Of a stretch of DNA of 64,000 nt, positions 43,275-53,767 are shown in pieces (the stretch's first letter is position 1; every line of letters starts with the position of its first letter). Position numbers and translations under genes: made by a program. The stretch is from positions 1 to 64,000 of the forward strand of contig CADAOD010000014.1 in the NCBI GenBank assembly GCA_902789415.1, given 5' to 3'. The notes beneath the pieces are model-generated. The model had not been told where the DNA came from and did not search any database. It was given only the letters and a program-made list of their open reading frames with translations. Origin of the DNA: an uncultured Prevotellaceae bacterium (GTDB lineage Bacteria; Bacteroidota; Bacteroidia; Bacteroidales; Bacteroidaceae).

Positions 43275-44648
43275 ATGACATTAATCAAATCTATTTCCGG
43301 CATCCGCGGTACTATTGGCGGACGCACGGGTGACACGCTGAATCCTTTAGACATTGTTAAGTTTACCACTGCTTATGCCCAGTTTATTGGTGGCAAAAAG
43401 ATTGTAGTGGGTCGCGATGGTCGTATTTCAGGTCTGATGGTTCGCAACGTAGTAGTTGGAACCTTGATGGGTATGGGCTACGATGTAATCGATATAGGTT
43501 ATGCAACTACACCAACCACCGAGTTGGCTGTACGTATGGCAGGTGCCGATGGAGGTATCATCATCACCGCATCGCATAACCCCCGACAGTGGAATGCCCT
43601 GAAGCTGCTTAACAGCGAGGGCGAGTTCCTGACAGCTGCCGATGGTGCCGAGGTGCTCCGTCTGGCTGAGGCTGAGGACTTTAATTATGCTGAGGTTGAT
43701 CAGCTGGGCACATGTACTATCGACGATAGCTACAACCAGCGTCATATCGACTCGGTTCTGGCACTGAAACTGGTCGACCGCGAGGCCATCAGCCAGCGTA
43801 AGTTCCGTGTATGTGTTGATACCATCAACTCTGTAGGTGGTATTATCCTGCCCGACCTGTTCAAGGCTTTGGGTGTAGATTATGAGATTCTGAATGGCGA
43901 GTGCACAGGCGACTTTGCCCACAACCCCGAGCCATTGGAGAAGAACCTGCATGGCATTATGGATAAGATGAAGCAGGGTGGTTTCGACCTGGGTATCGTA
44001 GTCGATCCTGATGTCGACCGTCTGGCCTTTATCTGTGAGGATGGCACCATGTTTGGCGAGGAGTACACACTCGTATCAGTTGCCGATTACGTGCTCAGTC
44101 ACACTGCAGGTAATACCGTTAGCAACCTCTCATCAACCCGTGCTTTGCGCGATGTAACCGAGAAGCATGGTGGTCAGTACACCGCTGCCGCAGTAGGCGA
44201 GGTGAATGTAACTACTAAGATGAAGGAAGTTGGCGCTGTGATTGGTGGCGAGGGTAACGGTGGAGTTATCTATCCCGAGAGTCACTATGGTCGTGATGCC
44301 CTCGTAGGTATTGCCCTGTTCCTGTCAAGTCTGGCTCAGAAGGGTTGCAAGGTTAGCGAGCTTCGTGCCACCTTCCCCGACTATCAGATTGCCAAGAACC
44401 GCATCGACCTGACTCCTGAGACTGATGTTGATGCCATTCTGGTTAAGGTTAAGGAGATGTTTGCTAAGGATAGCAGCGCTGTGGTTAACGATATCGACGG
44501 TGTGAAGATCGACTTCCCTGATCGTTGGGTTCACCTGCGCAAATCTAACACCGAACCAATTATCCGCGTATATAGCGAAGCCCAGACCATGGAGCAGGCC
44601 GACGACCTCGGTAAGCAGCTCATGCAGGTGGTTTACGATATGCAGTAA
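43275..44648 (+). CDS. glmM: Phosphoglucosamine mutase GlmM
   Basis: The product is 457 residues, normal for the family. It shows the phosphoserine loop TASHNPRQWNALK near residue 97, the metal loop DPDVDRLAF near residue 243, and the phosphate-binding RKSNTEPIIRVYSEA near residue 427. It converts glucosamine-6-phosphate to glucosamine-1-phosphate for peptidoglycan and lipid A; a phosphomannomutase side activity is possible. A terminator at 44667-44693 follows. Confidence 0.88.
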   Translation: MTLIKSISGIRGTIGGRTGDTLNPLDIVKFTTAYAQFIGGKKIVVGRDGRISGLMVRNVVVGTLMGMGYDVIDIGYATTPTTELAVRMAGADGGIIITASHNPRQWNALKLLNSEGEFLTAADGAEVLRLAEAEDFNYAEVDQLGTCTIDDSYNQRHIDSVLALKLVDREAISQRKFRVCVDTINSVGGIILPDLFKALGVDYEILNGECTGDFAHNPEPLEKNLHGIMDKMKQGGFDLGIVVDPDVDRLAFICEDGTMFGEEYTLVSVADYVLSHTAGNTVSNLSSTRALRDVTEKHGGQYTAAAVGEVNVTTKMKEVGAVIGGEGNGGVIYPESHYGRDALVGIALFLSSLAQKGCKVSELRATFPDYQIAKNRIDLTPETDVDAILVKVKEMFAKDSSAVVNDIDGVKIDFPDRWVHLRKSNTEPIIRVYSEAQTMEQADDLGKQLMQVVYDMQ

Positions 44649-44666
44649 TACATTAATTATATGTCG

Positions 44667-44695
44667 AATCCTCGCCAGCGATTGGCGGGGATTCT
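44667..44695 (+). terminator. Intrinsic terminator
   Basis: The stem AATCCTCGCC/GGCGGGGATT closes on a 7-base loop, just after glmM. The T-tract is short. Confidence 0.65.
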
Positions 44696-44718
44696 TACTA
44701 TAAAAACTATAAACGTTT

Positions 44719-45501
44719 ATGGACCTAGTACTTTATCAAACTGTTCTTTACGCAGCATGCCTGGTTAATTTTTTGTTGGCACTCTTGCTACTGTTTAATA
44801 ACTACGATTATCGTAAGTACGATATCTATCACCGTAGCTGTAAGATTACAGCCATCAACTATATCAATTTTGCCATAGGCTTTTTTATACATGGCTATTT
44901 TACGTTGCGTTTCCAGAATCCTGCAGCAGCTTCGGCCCTCAGCGTGTCGTATTTTCACGTTGGTGCCACCATGTTCAGCTGGAGCCACACCCCACTCATG
45001 TGTCCCAACTATCTTACCCGTAAGATTATGGTACGCGATTTCTCCATTATGGGTGTTGGCATAATCACCTATTGGTTGCCAGTGATCGTTCCATCGCTCA
45101 CGCCTTATAGCGAGTGGCCTTTTGCCATCTTCTTCCTGCATGGCGTATATCTGTCGTATATGTTCCTGAGCAATTATTATAAAACGCAGAACAGCATTGA
45201 GCAGAGCGCTGTTGAGGGTAACGCTCCCAGTTGGTGGACACCCGAAACCAAGCGCCGTTTGCTTAGTAAGCACCACTCGTTTATCACAGGTTGCGTGCTC
45301 ATCGTTATTTTTGGCTTGGGTAGCATTGCCATTACTGCCGCTTTCCCCGATAAAATCTGGCCTTACACGTTGCTGTCGGGTGGGGGCATGCTGGTGTTCT
45401 GGTTCCTCTACTATGCCGTTAGCGAGTATGGTGGTGTCATCGAGGTTGCCACCTATGCCATGCAGCTTAATAAATTGGATGGTTCCAGGGGGCGCAAATA
45501 G
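44719..45501 (+). CDS. Multi-pass membrane protein of unknown function
   Basis: The product is 260 residues with about six or seven hydrophobic segments (about 8-26, 45-65, 75-90, 105-125, 135-152, 188-208, 217-235). It resembles the membrane half of Prevotella-type AraC regulators but has no helix-turn-helix domain. Its end lies 92 bases before groES. A sensory or transport role would be speculation. Confidence 0.7.
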   Translation: MDLVLYQTVLYAACLVNFLLALLLLFNNYDYRKYDIYHRSCKITAINYINFAIGFFIHGYFTLRFQNPAAASALSVSYFHVGATMFSWSHTPLMCPNYLTRKIMVRDFSIMGVGIITYWLPVIVPSLTPYSEWPFAIFFLHGVYLSYMFLSNYYKTQNSIEQSAVEGNAPSWWTPETKRRLLSKHHSFITGCVLIVIFGLGSIAITAAFPDKIWPYTLLSGGGMLVFWFLYYAVSEYGGVIEVATYAMQLNKLDGSRGRK

Positions 45502-45528
45502 TCTGCCAATGTGTCATAATACTGATGT

Positions 45529-45545
45529 TTGGCACGGTTTTGGCA
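45529..45545 (+). promoter_or_regulatory. Sigma-54-like promoter upstream of groES
   Basis: TTGGCACGGTTTTGGCA has GG and GC twelve bases apart, the -24/-12 arrangement, with one mismatch (TGGC for TTGC). No TAnnTTTG box is seen in the 92-base gap. It lies 49 bases before the groES ATG. Confidence 0.55.
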
Positions 45546-45593
45546 GCAATCCTGTCAGAAATTAAAGTTTAAACATAAAAATATAGAAGTATT

Positions 45594-45866
45594 ATGAACA
45601 TCAAACCATTAGCAGATCGTGTGTTGGTATTGCCAGCACCTGCAGAAGAGAAGATTGGCGGTATTATCATTCCTGACACCGCAAAAGAGAAGCCACTCCA
45701 CGGAACCATCAAGGCCGTAGGTCAGGGCACCAAGGATGAGACTATGATCCTGAAAGAGGGCGACGAGGTTCTCTATGGTAAGTATAGTGGCACAGAGCTT
45801 GAGTTCGAGGGAACCAAGTATCTGATGATGCGCCAGAGCGACGTGCTCGCAGTGATTGAAAAATAA
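45594..45866 (+). CDS. groES: Co-chaperonin GroES
   Basis: The product is 90 residues, the standard length. The N-terminus [13 protein letters not shown], the mobile-loop region [17 protein letters not shown] and the C-terminal [17 protein letters not shown] are all diagnostic. It caps GroEL during protein folding. groEL follows after 79 A+T-rich bases. The only promoter-like site upstream is the sigma-54-like one. Confidence 0.98.
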   Translation: MNIKPLADRVLVLPAPAEEKIGGIIIPDTAKEKPLHGTIKAVGQGTKDETMILKEGDEVLYGKYSGTELEFEGTKYLMMRQSDVLAVIEK

Positions 45867-45930
45867 AAAATGTAAAAATGATAAAATGTAAAAATTGAAT
45901 TGTTACATTTTTAAATTATTAAATTTTTAA

Positions 45931-47577
<1,647 letters not shown>

Positions 47578-47602
47578 TTTTGTAAACTTAGCATAACAAA
47601 TT

Positions 47603-47636
47603 AGGGGATGGGTTTTATAATCCGTCCCCTTTTTTT
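47603..47636 (+). terminator. groESL terminator
   Basis: The stem AGGGGA/TCCCCT with an imperfect inner part is followed by T7. Confidence 0.85.
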
Positions 47637-47676
47637 GGTATTTTGGATAAAAAATATAGTTTTTACACTAAAAATT

Positions 47677-47708
47677 TTTGCGCATTACATAAAAACACGT
47701 TAATTTTG
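47677..47708 (+). promoter_or_regulatory. Promoter of a candidate small RNA
   Basis: TTTG 47677-47680, 20 bases, TAATTTTG 47701-47708: exact spacing in the gap between groEL and sppA. Confidence 0.75.
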
Positions 47709-47714
47709 CAACCG

Positions 47715-47806
47715 CAAATAATAATTTTTTTGATTTGTTTTAGTAGATTAGTTTTTAAGTAGTTTGTTTTTCGAGAACCGGGTGTCGTGACGACAACCGG
47801 TTTTTT
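47715..47806 (+). ncRNA. Candidate small RNA between groEL and sppA (about 92 nt)
   Basis: A consensus promoter and a strong terminator bracket about 92 bases with no open reading frame. The 5' part is A/T-rich and mostly unpaired; the 3' end is a stable hairpin. sppA has its own promoter after the terminator, so this is a separate unit. No known RNA family is recognised. The start is estimated from the -7 box. Confidence 0.5.
47777..47806 (+). terminator. Intrinsic terminator of the small RNA
   Basis: AACCGG, TGTCG, loop TGA, CGACA, CCGG, then T6: a long stable hairpin. Confidence 0.85.
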
Positions 47807-47823
47807 GTGTTATTTTTCGTTTA

Positions 47824-47858
47824 TTTGTTGGCAGTGTGCAAAAAAGTTGTTACCTTTG
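47824..47858 (+). promoter_or_regulatory. Promoter of sppA operon
   Basis: TTTG 47824-47827 (or GTTG 47827-47830) and TACCTTTG 47851-47858, 31 bases before the sppA ATG. Confidence 0.7.
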
Positions 47859-47889
47859 CAAACTGTTACGTAACCAAAAAAAGCTATTT

Positions 47890-49686
47890 ATGAAGCAATT
47901 CCTTAAAATGACATTGGCCACTATCTGTGGTATTGTTATCGTCAGTGTAGCCACTGGCCTGTTTTTCGTTATCTCTTTGGTAGGCATGGCTGCCAGCGAG
48001 TCGGCATCTACCAAGGTGAAAGAGAATTCTGTATTTGTACTTAAGCTCAGCGGCTCAGTTAACGAGCGTTCCGAGGAAGGTACACCGTTCGACGATCTGT
48101 TAGGTATGGGCGATACTGGCTCGATGGGTCTCGACGATCTGATTGCCTGCATCCGCAAGGCAAAGGATAATGAGGATATCAAGGGTATCTATATCGAGGG
48201 TGGTCAGGCCGCATTCGATAGTCCCGCCACAGCCCAGCAGCTGCGCGATGCCCTCAAGGATTTTAAAACCAGTGGTAAGTGGATTGTGGCTTATGCCAAC
48301 ACTTATGCCCAGGCTTCGTATTATGTAGCAACCGTAGCCGATAAGATTTATCTGAATGGCGAGGGTGCTGTAGATTTGCACGGACTTGGTGGCAAGAGCG
48401 AGTATTATAAAGGATTATACGATAAACTTGGCGTTAAGTATCTGTGTGCCAAGGTTGGTAAATATAAGAGCTATGTTGAGAGCAACACCCTTACTGGCAT
48501 GAGCGATTACGATCGCGAGCAGCGCCAGGCTTACCTCAGTGGTATCTGGAACCACTGGGTAAAGGACATGGCCCAGGGGCGTAAGGTAAAGGTCGACGAG
48601 CTTAACAAACTGGTTAACGACAGCGTGATGATGTTTGCACCTGCCGAGTTGCTGGTTAAGGCCAAGCTGGTTGATAAGGTGATGTTCCCCGAGGAGGTAA
48701 AGGCTGAGATTAAGAACCGTCTGAAGTTGGATACCGACGATGAGGTTAACCAGCTTACCCTGAGCGACATGCTCAACGTAAAGAGCAAGAAGAAGGAGGA
48801 TGGCGAGAAGATTGCTGTTTACTATGCCTATGGTAGCATTGTAGATAGCGAGGATATGAATATGCTGAATGGTGGTGGCCACTGCATTGTGGGCAAGACT
48901 GTGGCCGACGACCTGCGCAAACTGGCCGACGACGATGATGTGAAGGCTGTTGTGTTCCGTGTTAACTCTGGTGGTGGTAGCGCTGTAGCTTCCGAGTATA
49001 TCCGTCATGCCGTTAAACTCATCAAGGCCAAGAAGCCAGTTGTAGTATCTATGGGTGGTGCAGCAGCATCGGGTGGTTACTGGATTAGCTCGCCTGCCAA
49101 CTATATCATTGCCGAGCCTACCACTATCACCGGTAGTATTGGTATCTTTGGTTTGATTCCTAACCTCAGCGGATTGGTTACCGATAAGCTGGGTGTTACC
49201 TTCGATGGCGTTAAGACCCACCAGTTTGCCGATTACGAAACCGAACTGGTATTAGGTAAGGATAACGACGAGATTATGCGTCAGATGCAGAACTACATCA
49301 ACCGTGGCTATCAGAACTTCCTGAATGTAGTAGCCGAGGGTCGTGGTCTTAAGCCCGAGCAGGTTAACGAGATTGCCCAGGGCCGTGTATGGCTGGCCAG
49401 CGATGCCATCAACATCAAGCTGGTTGATAAGTTGGGTAGCTTGGATGATGCTGTTAAGAAAGCTGCCGAGTTGGCTAAGCTTAAGGAGTATCACACCGCT
49501 ACCTATCCTGCCGAGCCAGGCTGGTTCGAGAAGCTGATGAGCAACGATAACAAGGGCTCATATCTCGATGGCGAGATTCGTCAGCTGTTGGGCGATGCCT
49601 ATCTGCCACTCATGCAGATTCGTAACGACCTTAAGAACAACAGTCGTATGCAGGCTCGCATGCTCGACGACATCCGTGTAAAATAA
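47890..49686 (+). CDS. sppA: Signal peptide peptidase SppA, 67-kDa type
   Basis: The product is 598 residues. The start at 47890 gives an N-terminal membrane anchor (about 7-32) and lies after the promoter. Two tandem S49 domains are present. The catalytic Lys is K191 or K193 in KVGKYKS, and the nucleophile is Ser394 in GAAASGGYW. It degrades cleaved signal peptides in the membrane. It leads an operon with lpxK, pnp and thiL. Confidence 0.93.
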   Translation: MKQFLKMTLATICGIVIVSVATGLFFVISLVGMAASESASTKVKENSVFVLKLSGSVNERSEEGTPFDDLLGMGDTGSMGLDDLIACIRKAKDNEDIKGIYIEGGQAAFDSPATAQQLRDALKDFKTSGKWIVAYANTYAQASYYVATVADKIYLNGEGAVDLHGLGGKSEYYKGLYDKLGVKYLCAKVGKYKSYVESNTLTGMSDYDREQRQAYLSGIWNHWVKDMAQGRKVKVDELNKLVNDSVMMFAPAELLVKAKLVDKVMFPEEVKAEIKNRLKLDTDDEVNQLTLSDMLNVKSKKKEDGEKIAVYYAYGSIVDSEDMNMLNGGGHCIVGKTVADDLRKLADDDDVKAVVFRVNSGGGSAVASEYIRHAVKLIKAKKPVVVSMGGAAASGGYWISSPANYIIAEPTTITGSIGIFGLIPNLSGLVTDKLGVTFDGVKTHQFADYETELVLGKDNDEIMRQMQNYINRGYQNFLNVVAEGRGLKPEQVNEIAQGRVWLASDAINIKLVDKLGSLDDAVKKAAELAKLKEYHTATYPAEPGWFEKLMSNDNKGSYLDGEIRQLLGDAYLPLMQIRNDLKNNSRMQARMLDDIRVK

Positions 49687-49698
49687 AGAAGAATATTT

Positions 49699-50883
49699 GT
49701 GGAAGGCGATTTCATCACAATCAATAAAAAGCTGTTAGGCTTAGCCTGGTTCTATGGCTTGGGCGTAGGCATCAGGAATCTGCTGTTCGAGATGGGTATC
49801 TTGAAGAGCCGTTCCTTTAGTACCCCAGTCATCTCTGTGGGCAATATCACCGTGGGTGGCACAGGCAAGACCCCTCACGTAGAGTATCTTATCCGTTTGC
49901 TTAAACCCAAGCACCATGTGGCTGTGCTCAGTCGTGGCTACAAGCGTAAAAGCTATGGGTTTGTGCTCTCCAATAAAAATACCCCCATGCCCATGATAGG
50001 CGATGAGCCTTTCCAGATGAAGCAGAAGTTCCCCGATATCACCGTGGCTGTTGATCGTAAGCGCACCCGTGGCATCAGCAAGCTTACTGCCGATGATAGC
50101 GATTTGGATATCGATGTGGTACTGCTCGACGATGCTTTCCAGCACCGTTACGTCAAGCCCGGCATCAATATCCTGCTGGTTGATTACCATCGCCTGGTTA
50201 TCTACGATCGCCTGCTGCCTGCCGGTCGCCTGCGCGAACCCGTCAAGGCCAAGGACCGTGCCGATATCGTGATTATCACCAAGTGCCCCAAGGATCTTAA
50301 GCCCATGGAGTTCCGTGTCATCACCAAGGCCATGAATCTGTATCCTTATCAGCAGCTGTTCTTCTCAACCTTAGAGTACGATGCGCCCCGCCCCGTGTTT
50401 ACAGATGAGCCCAATATGGCTACCTACGATAGTTTGGAGGCGCTTAAGAATAAGAATATATTGCTCCTTACAGGCATTGCCTCGCCCGAGCAGTTGATGC
50501 ACGATCTGCAGCAGTATCAGTCGCAGATTACCCCTCTCACCTTTGGCGATCATCACAACTTTAAACGTAAGGATATCCTGGCCATCAACGAGGCTTTTGC
50601 CCAGTTGCCCGAGCCCCGCTTGGTGCTTACCACCGAGAAGGACGCTGCCCGCCTGATGGTGGTCGATGGATTGACCGACGAAGTGAAGCGCCATCTATAT
50701 GCGTTACCGCTGCGTATTGCTATCATGCAGGACCAGCAAGAAGAGTTTAATCAAAAAATTTTAGGATATGTATACAAAAATTCAAGAAACAGCATCCTGG
50801 CTAAAAGAAAGGATGACCACAAGTCCCAAAACAGCGATAGTTCTGGGAACAGGCCTCGGACAATTAGCTTCAGAAATAACTGA
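49699..50883 (+). CDS. lpxK: Tetraacyldisaccharide 4'-kinase LpxK
   Basis: The product is 394 residues from a GTG at 49699. The P-loop GNITVGGTGKTPH lies near residues 48-60, and LLDDAFQHRYVK near residue 143 is a family hallmark. It phosphorylates the lipid A precursor at the inner membrane. The last 39 or so residues are Lys-, Asn- and Ser-rich, look unlike the family's core, and overlap the start of pnp by 116 bases in another frame. The core domain appears intact before that overlap. Confidence 0.92.
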   Translation: MEGDFITINKKLLGLAWFYGLGVGIRNLLFEMGILKSRSFSTPVISVGNITVGGTGKTPHVEYLIRLLKPKHHVAVLSRGYKRKSYGFVLSNKNTPMPMIGDEPFQMKQKFPDITVAVDRKRTRGISKLTADDSDLDIDVVLLDDAFQHRYVKPGINILLVDYHRLVIYDRLLPAGRLREPVKAKDRADIVIITKCPKDLKPMEFRVITKAMNLYPYQQLFFSTLEYDAPRPVFTDEPNMATYDSLEALKNKNILLLTGIASPEQLMHDLQQYQSQITPLTFGDHHNFKRKDILAINEAFAQLPEPRLVLTTEKDAARLMVVDGLTDEVKRHLYALPLRIAIMQDQQEEFNQKILGYVYKNSRNSILAKRKDDHKSQNSDSSGNRPRTISFRNN

Positions 50884-51640
50884 TACTTACGAGTTCCCTT
50901 ACAAAGATATTCCCAACTTCCCCGTGTCAACCGTCGAGGGCCACAAGGGTAAGCTTATCTTTGGTAAGTTAGGCGGTGTTGATATCATGGCCATGCAGGG
51001 CCGTTTCCACTTCTACGAGGGTTACTCTATGAAGGATGTTACCTTCCCCGTACGTGTCATGTACGAGCTGGGCATCACCACCCTGTATGTATCAAATGCA
51101 GCAGGCGGTATGAACCCCCAGTTTAAGATTGGCGACCTGATGATTATCACCGATCATATCAACCTCTTCCCCGAGCATCCGCTCCGTGGCAAGAACTTCC
51201 CCACAGGTCCCCGATTCCCGGATATGCACGAGACCTACGATCACAACCTCATTGCCGAGGCTGATAGCATCGCTAAGGATTTCGACATCCCCGTACAGCA
51301 CGGTGTGTATGTAGGCGTTCAGGGCCCAACCTTCGAGACCCCTGCCGAATATAAGATGTATCGCATTTTTGGTGGCGATGCCGTAGGTATGAGTACCGTA
51401 CCCGAGGTAATCGTAGCCCATCACTGTGGCATCAAAACCTTTGGTATCTCAGTGATTACCGACCTGGGTGGTTTCGACGTGCCCGTTGAGGTTAGCCACG
51501 AGGAGGTGCAGGAGGCTGCCAACATGGCACAGCCTAAGATGACTGCCATTATGCGCGAGATGATTATCCGTGCCGAGCGTATCGAGGCTCATAACGAAGA
51601 TAAGTTTAATACCGATCACCCAACTGAAGGATGGAAATAG
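50768..51640 (+). CDS. Purine nucleoside phosphorylase
   Basis: The product is 290 residues, the length of the trimeric PNP class. It shows the phosphate loop VLGTGLGQL near residue 26, MQGRFHFYEGY near residue 77, NAAGG near residue 108 and SVITDLGGFD near residue 230. It cleaves purine nucleosides with phosphate. The first 39 codons overlap the 3' end of lpxK; since the phosphate loop lies within them, they cannot be an annotation artefact of PNP. It overlaps thiL by ten bases. Confidence 0.93.
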   Translation: MYTKIQETASWLKERMTTSPKTAIVLGTGLGQLASEITDTYEFPYKDIPNFPVSTVEGHKGKLIFGKLGGVDIMAMQGRFHFYEGYSMKDVTFPVRVMYELGITTLYVSNAAGGMNPQFKIGDLMIITDHINLFPEHPLRGKNFPTGPRFPDMHETYDHNLIAEADSIAKDFDIPVQHGVYVGVQGPTFETPAEYKMYRIFGGDAVGMSTVPEVIVAHHCGIKTFGISVITDLGGFDVPVEVSHEEVQEAANMAQPKMTAIMREMIIRAERIEAHNEDKFNTDHPTEGWK

Positions 51641-52695
51641 CAAAATTAGGAGAATTTGGTCTTATCGACCGTTTAACAAAAGATATCGCAATCAAGAACG
51701 CCAGCACCGTAAAAGGTGTTGGCGATGATTGCGCCGTACTTAATTACCCCGACAAGCAGGTATTGGTAACCACCGATATGCTGATGGAGGGCGTACACTT
51801 CGACCTTACTTATATAGACTTGAAGCACCTGGGCTACAAGTCGGCCATGGTAAACATCAGCGATATCTTCGCCATGAACGGCACCCCTCGCCAGCTCACC
51901 GTTTCGCTCGCCATCAGCAAGCGTTTCTCGGTCGAGGATATCGAGGAGTTCTACAGCGGTCTGCGCCTGGCTTGCGAAAAATGGAATGTGGATGTAGTTG
52001 GTGGCGACACCACTTCATCTTATACCGGCATGGCCATCAGCATCACCTGTATTGGCGAGGCTGCCAAGGAGGATATCGTTTACCGCAATGGCGCCAAGGA
52101 TACCGACCTGGTATGCGTAAGTGGCGACCTGGGTGCTGCCTACATGGGCCTGCAGCTCCTTGAGCGCGAAAAGAGCGTTTACTACCAGCAGGTAGAAGAG
52201 GCTCGTAAAAAGAACGATAAGCGCGCCCTCGAAGAGCTGGCGCACTTCCAGCCCGATTTTGTTGGTAAGGAGTATCTGTTGCAGCGCCAGTTGCAAACCG
52301 AGGCTCGTGGCGATATCATCCAGAAGCTGCGCGAGGCAGGCATCCGTCCTACTGCTATGATGGACATCAGCGATGGCCTCTCAAGCGAGCTCATGCACAT
52401 CTGCAAGCAGAGTGGGGTAGGTTGCCGCATCTACGAAAAGAACATTCCTATCGATTATCAGACCGCAGTGATGGCCGAAGAAATGAACATGAACGTAACA
52501 ACTTGCGCCCTGAATGGTGGCGAAGATTACGAATTGCTGTTCACCGTTCCCATCGGCGATCACGAGAAGATTGAGCAGATTGAGGGCATTAAGCTTATTG
52601 GCCACATTACCGACGCAAAATTCGGTCAGGTACTCGTAACCCGTGATAATCAGGAGTTTACGTTAAAAGCGCAAGGTTGGAACCCACTTTCTTAG
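51631..52695 (+). CDS. thiL: Thiamine-monophosphate kinase ThiL
   Basis: The product is 354 residues. The N-terminal GEFGLIDRL, VGDDCAVL and TTDMLMEGVHFDL motifs bind the metal and ATP, and MMDISDGLSSEL lies near residue 245. It makes thiamine diphosphate from the monophosphate, the last biosynthetic step. It overlaps pnp by ten bases and is the last gene of the sppA operon. Confidence 0.93.
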   Translation: MEIAKLGEFGLIDRLTKDIAIKNASTVKGVGDDCAVLNYPDKQVLVTTDMLMEGVHFDLTYIDLKHLGYKSAMVNISDIFAMNGTPRQLTVSLAISKRFSVEDIEEFYSGLRLACEKWNVDVVGGDTTSSYTGMAISITCIGEAAKEDIVYRNGAKDTDLVCVSGDLGAAYMGLQLLEREKSVYYQQVEEARKKNDKRALEELAHFQPDFVGKEYLLQRQLQTEARGDIIQKLREAGIRPTAMMDISDGLSSELMHICKQSGVGCRIYEKNIPIDYQTAVMAEEMNMNVTTCALNGGEDYELLFTVPIGDHEKIEQIEGIKLIGHITDAKFGQVLVTRDNQEFTLKAQGWNPLS

Positions 52696-52725
52696 AAAAC
52701 TTTATTGTTAAAAAGTGTATAAAAG

Positions 52726-52757
52726 TTTGGCGGGTCCAAAAAATAGTCGTACCTTTG
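52726..52757 (+). promoter_or_regulatory. Promoter of tRNA-Phe
   Basis: TTTG 52726-52729, 20 bases, TACCTTTG 52750-52757: exact consensus. Confidence 0.85.
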
Positions 52758-52805
52758 CACCCGCAAAACAACGAAAGGATGTTTGCAAAACGAATTTGAA
52801 ATGTT

Positions 52806-52878
52806 GGTGCCTTAGCTCAGTTGGTAGAGCATCGGACTGAAAATCCGTGTGTCCCCGGTTCGATTCCTGGAGGTACCA
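52806..52878 (+). tRNA. tRNA-Phe (GAA)
   Basis: A 73-base cloverleaf with acceptor GGTGCCT/AGGTACC (one G-U pair), D arm GCTC/GAGC, anticodon loop CTGAAAA with anticodon GAA at 52839-52841, and a TTCGATT T loop. CCA is not encoded. Confidence 0.96.
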
Positions 52879-52928
52879 CTCCTCCTTTCATTAGTCTACA
52901 GCCGGGTTTTTTCGTATATATATTGCTT

Positions 52929-53759
52929 ATGGGAATAGTTATTGGTATCGATGTTGGTATTTCAACTACAAAGATTGTTGGAATCAAGAATGGCAAGGTG
53001 TCAGCTCCAATCAGTATCACCGCTGCCGATCCAATCACGTCACTTTTCGGAGCCTTTGGCAAGTATCTGCACGATAATGATATAAACCTCGAGGATGTAG
53101 AGCAGGTAATGCTTACCGGTGTAGGCGCAGCTTATATCGATCAGCCCATCTACGGACTGCCCACCGCCAAGAGTCAGGAGTTCGTAGCCGATGGCTTAGG
53201 CGCCCGCTTCGAATCTAAGCTCGATCACACCATTGTAGTGTCGATGGGTACTGGTACCTCGTTTGTGCGCTGTGATGGCAACGAAATGCGCCATATAGGC
53301 GGTATTGGTGTGGGTGGTGGAACCTTGGCAGGCTTAGCCCGCATTATGCTTAACACCAGCGATATCAAGCAGGTGGCCACCATGGCCAAGCACGGCAATA
53401 TTCGTAATATCGACTTGACGATTGGCGATATCAGTGCCATTCCTGTGCCAGGACTTACGATGGACACCACGGCCAGTAACTTTGCCAACGCCCAGAGCGA
53501 TGCGTCAAAGGAGGATATTGCAGCAGGCTTGATTCACATGGTACTGCAGTCGATAGGTTCAGCCGCCTGGCTCGCCTCTATTGGCAGCGATATACGCGAT
53601 TTCGTGCTCATAGGCAATCTCTCACTGCTTCCACAGTGTAAAGAGGTGTTCCCCGCCCTGGAAACGCTTTACAATATCCGTTTCCACATTCCCAAGTATT
53701 CGCAGTACTGCACCGCCATCGGCGCCGCCCTAGATTACACCACCAACCGTAATAAATAA
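52929..53759 (+). CDS. Type II pantothenate kinase-like protein
   Basis: The product is 276 residues from MGIVIGIDVG; the longer frame begins within tRNA-Phe. The acetate-kinase/Hsp70-like ATPase fold is evident: phosphate-1 loop IGIDVGISTTK (5-15), VVSMGTGTSFV near residue 101, and GGIGVGGGTLAGL near residue 118. These match eukaryote-like type II pantothenate kinases, the first step of CoA synthesis. No other coenzyme A gene is nearby. It probably shares the tRNA promoter or a weak one in the 50-base gap. Confidence 0.85.
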   Translation: MGIVIGIDVGISTTKIVGIKNGKVSAPISITAADPITSLFGAFGKYLHDNDINLEDVEQVMLTGVGAAYIDQPIYGLPTAKSQEFVADGLGARFESKLDHTIVVSMGTGTSFVRCDGNEMRHIGGIGVGGGTLAGLARIMLNTSDIKQVATMAKHGNIRNIDLTIGDISAIPVPGLTMDTTASNFANAQSDASKEDIAAGLIHMVLQSIGSAAWLASIGSDIRDFVLIGNLSLLPQCKEVFPALETLYNIRFHIPKYSQYCTAIGAALDYTTNRNK

Positions 53760-53767
53760 TATAAAGT

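Noticed and set aside
52821-52928. N-terminal extension of the pantothenate kinase
   Set aside because: It reads through tRNA-Phe; the conserved ATPase N-terminus starts at 52929.
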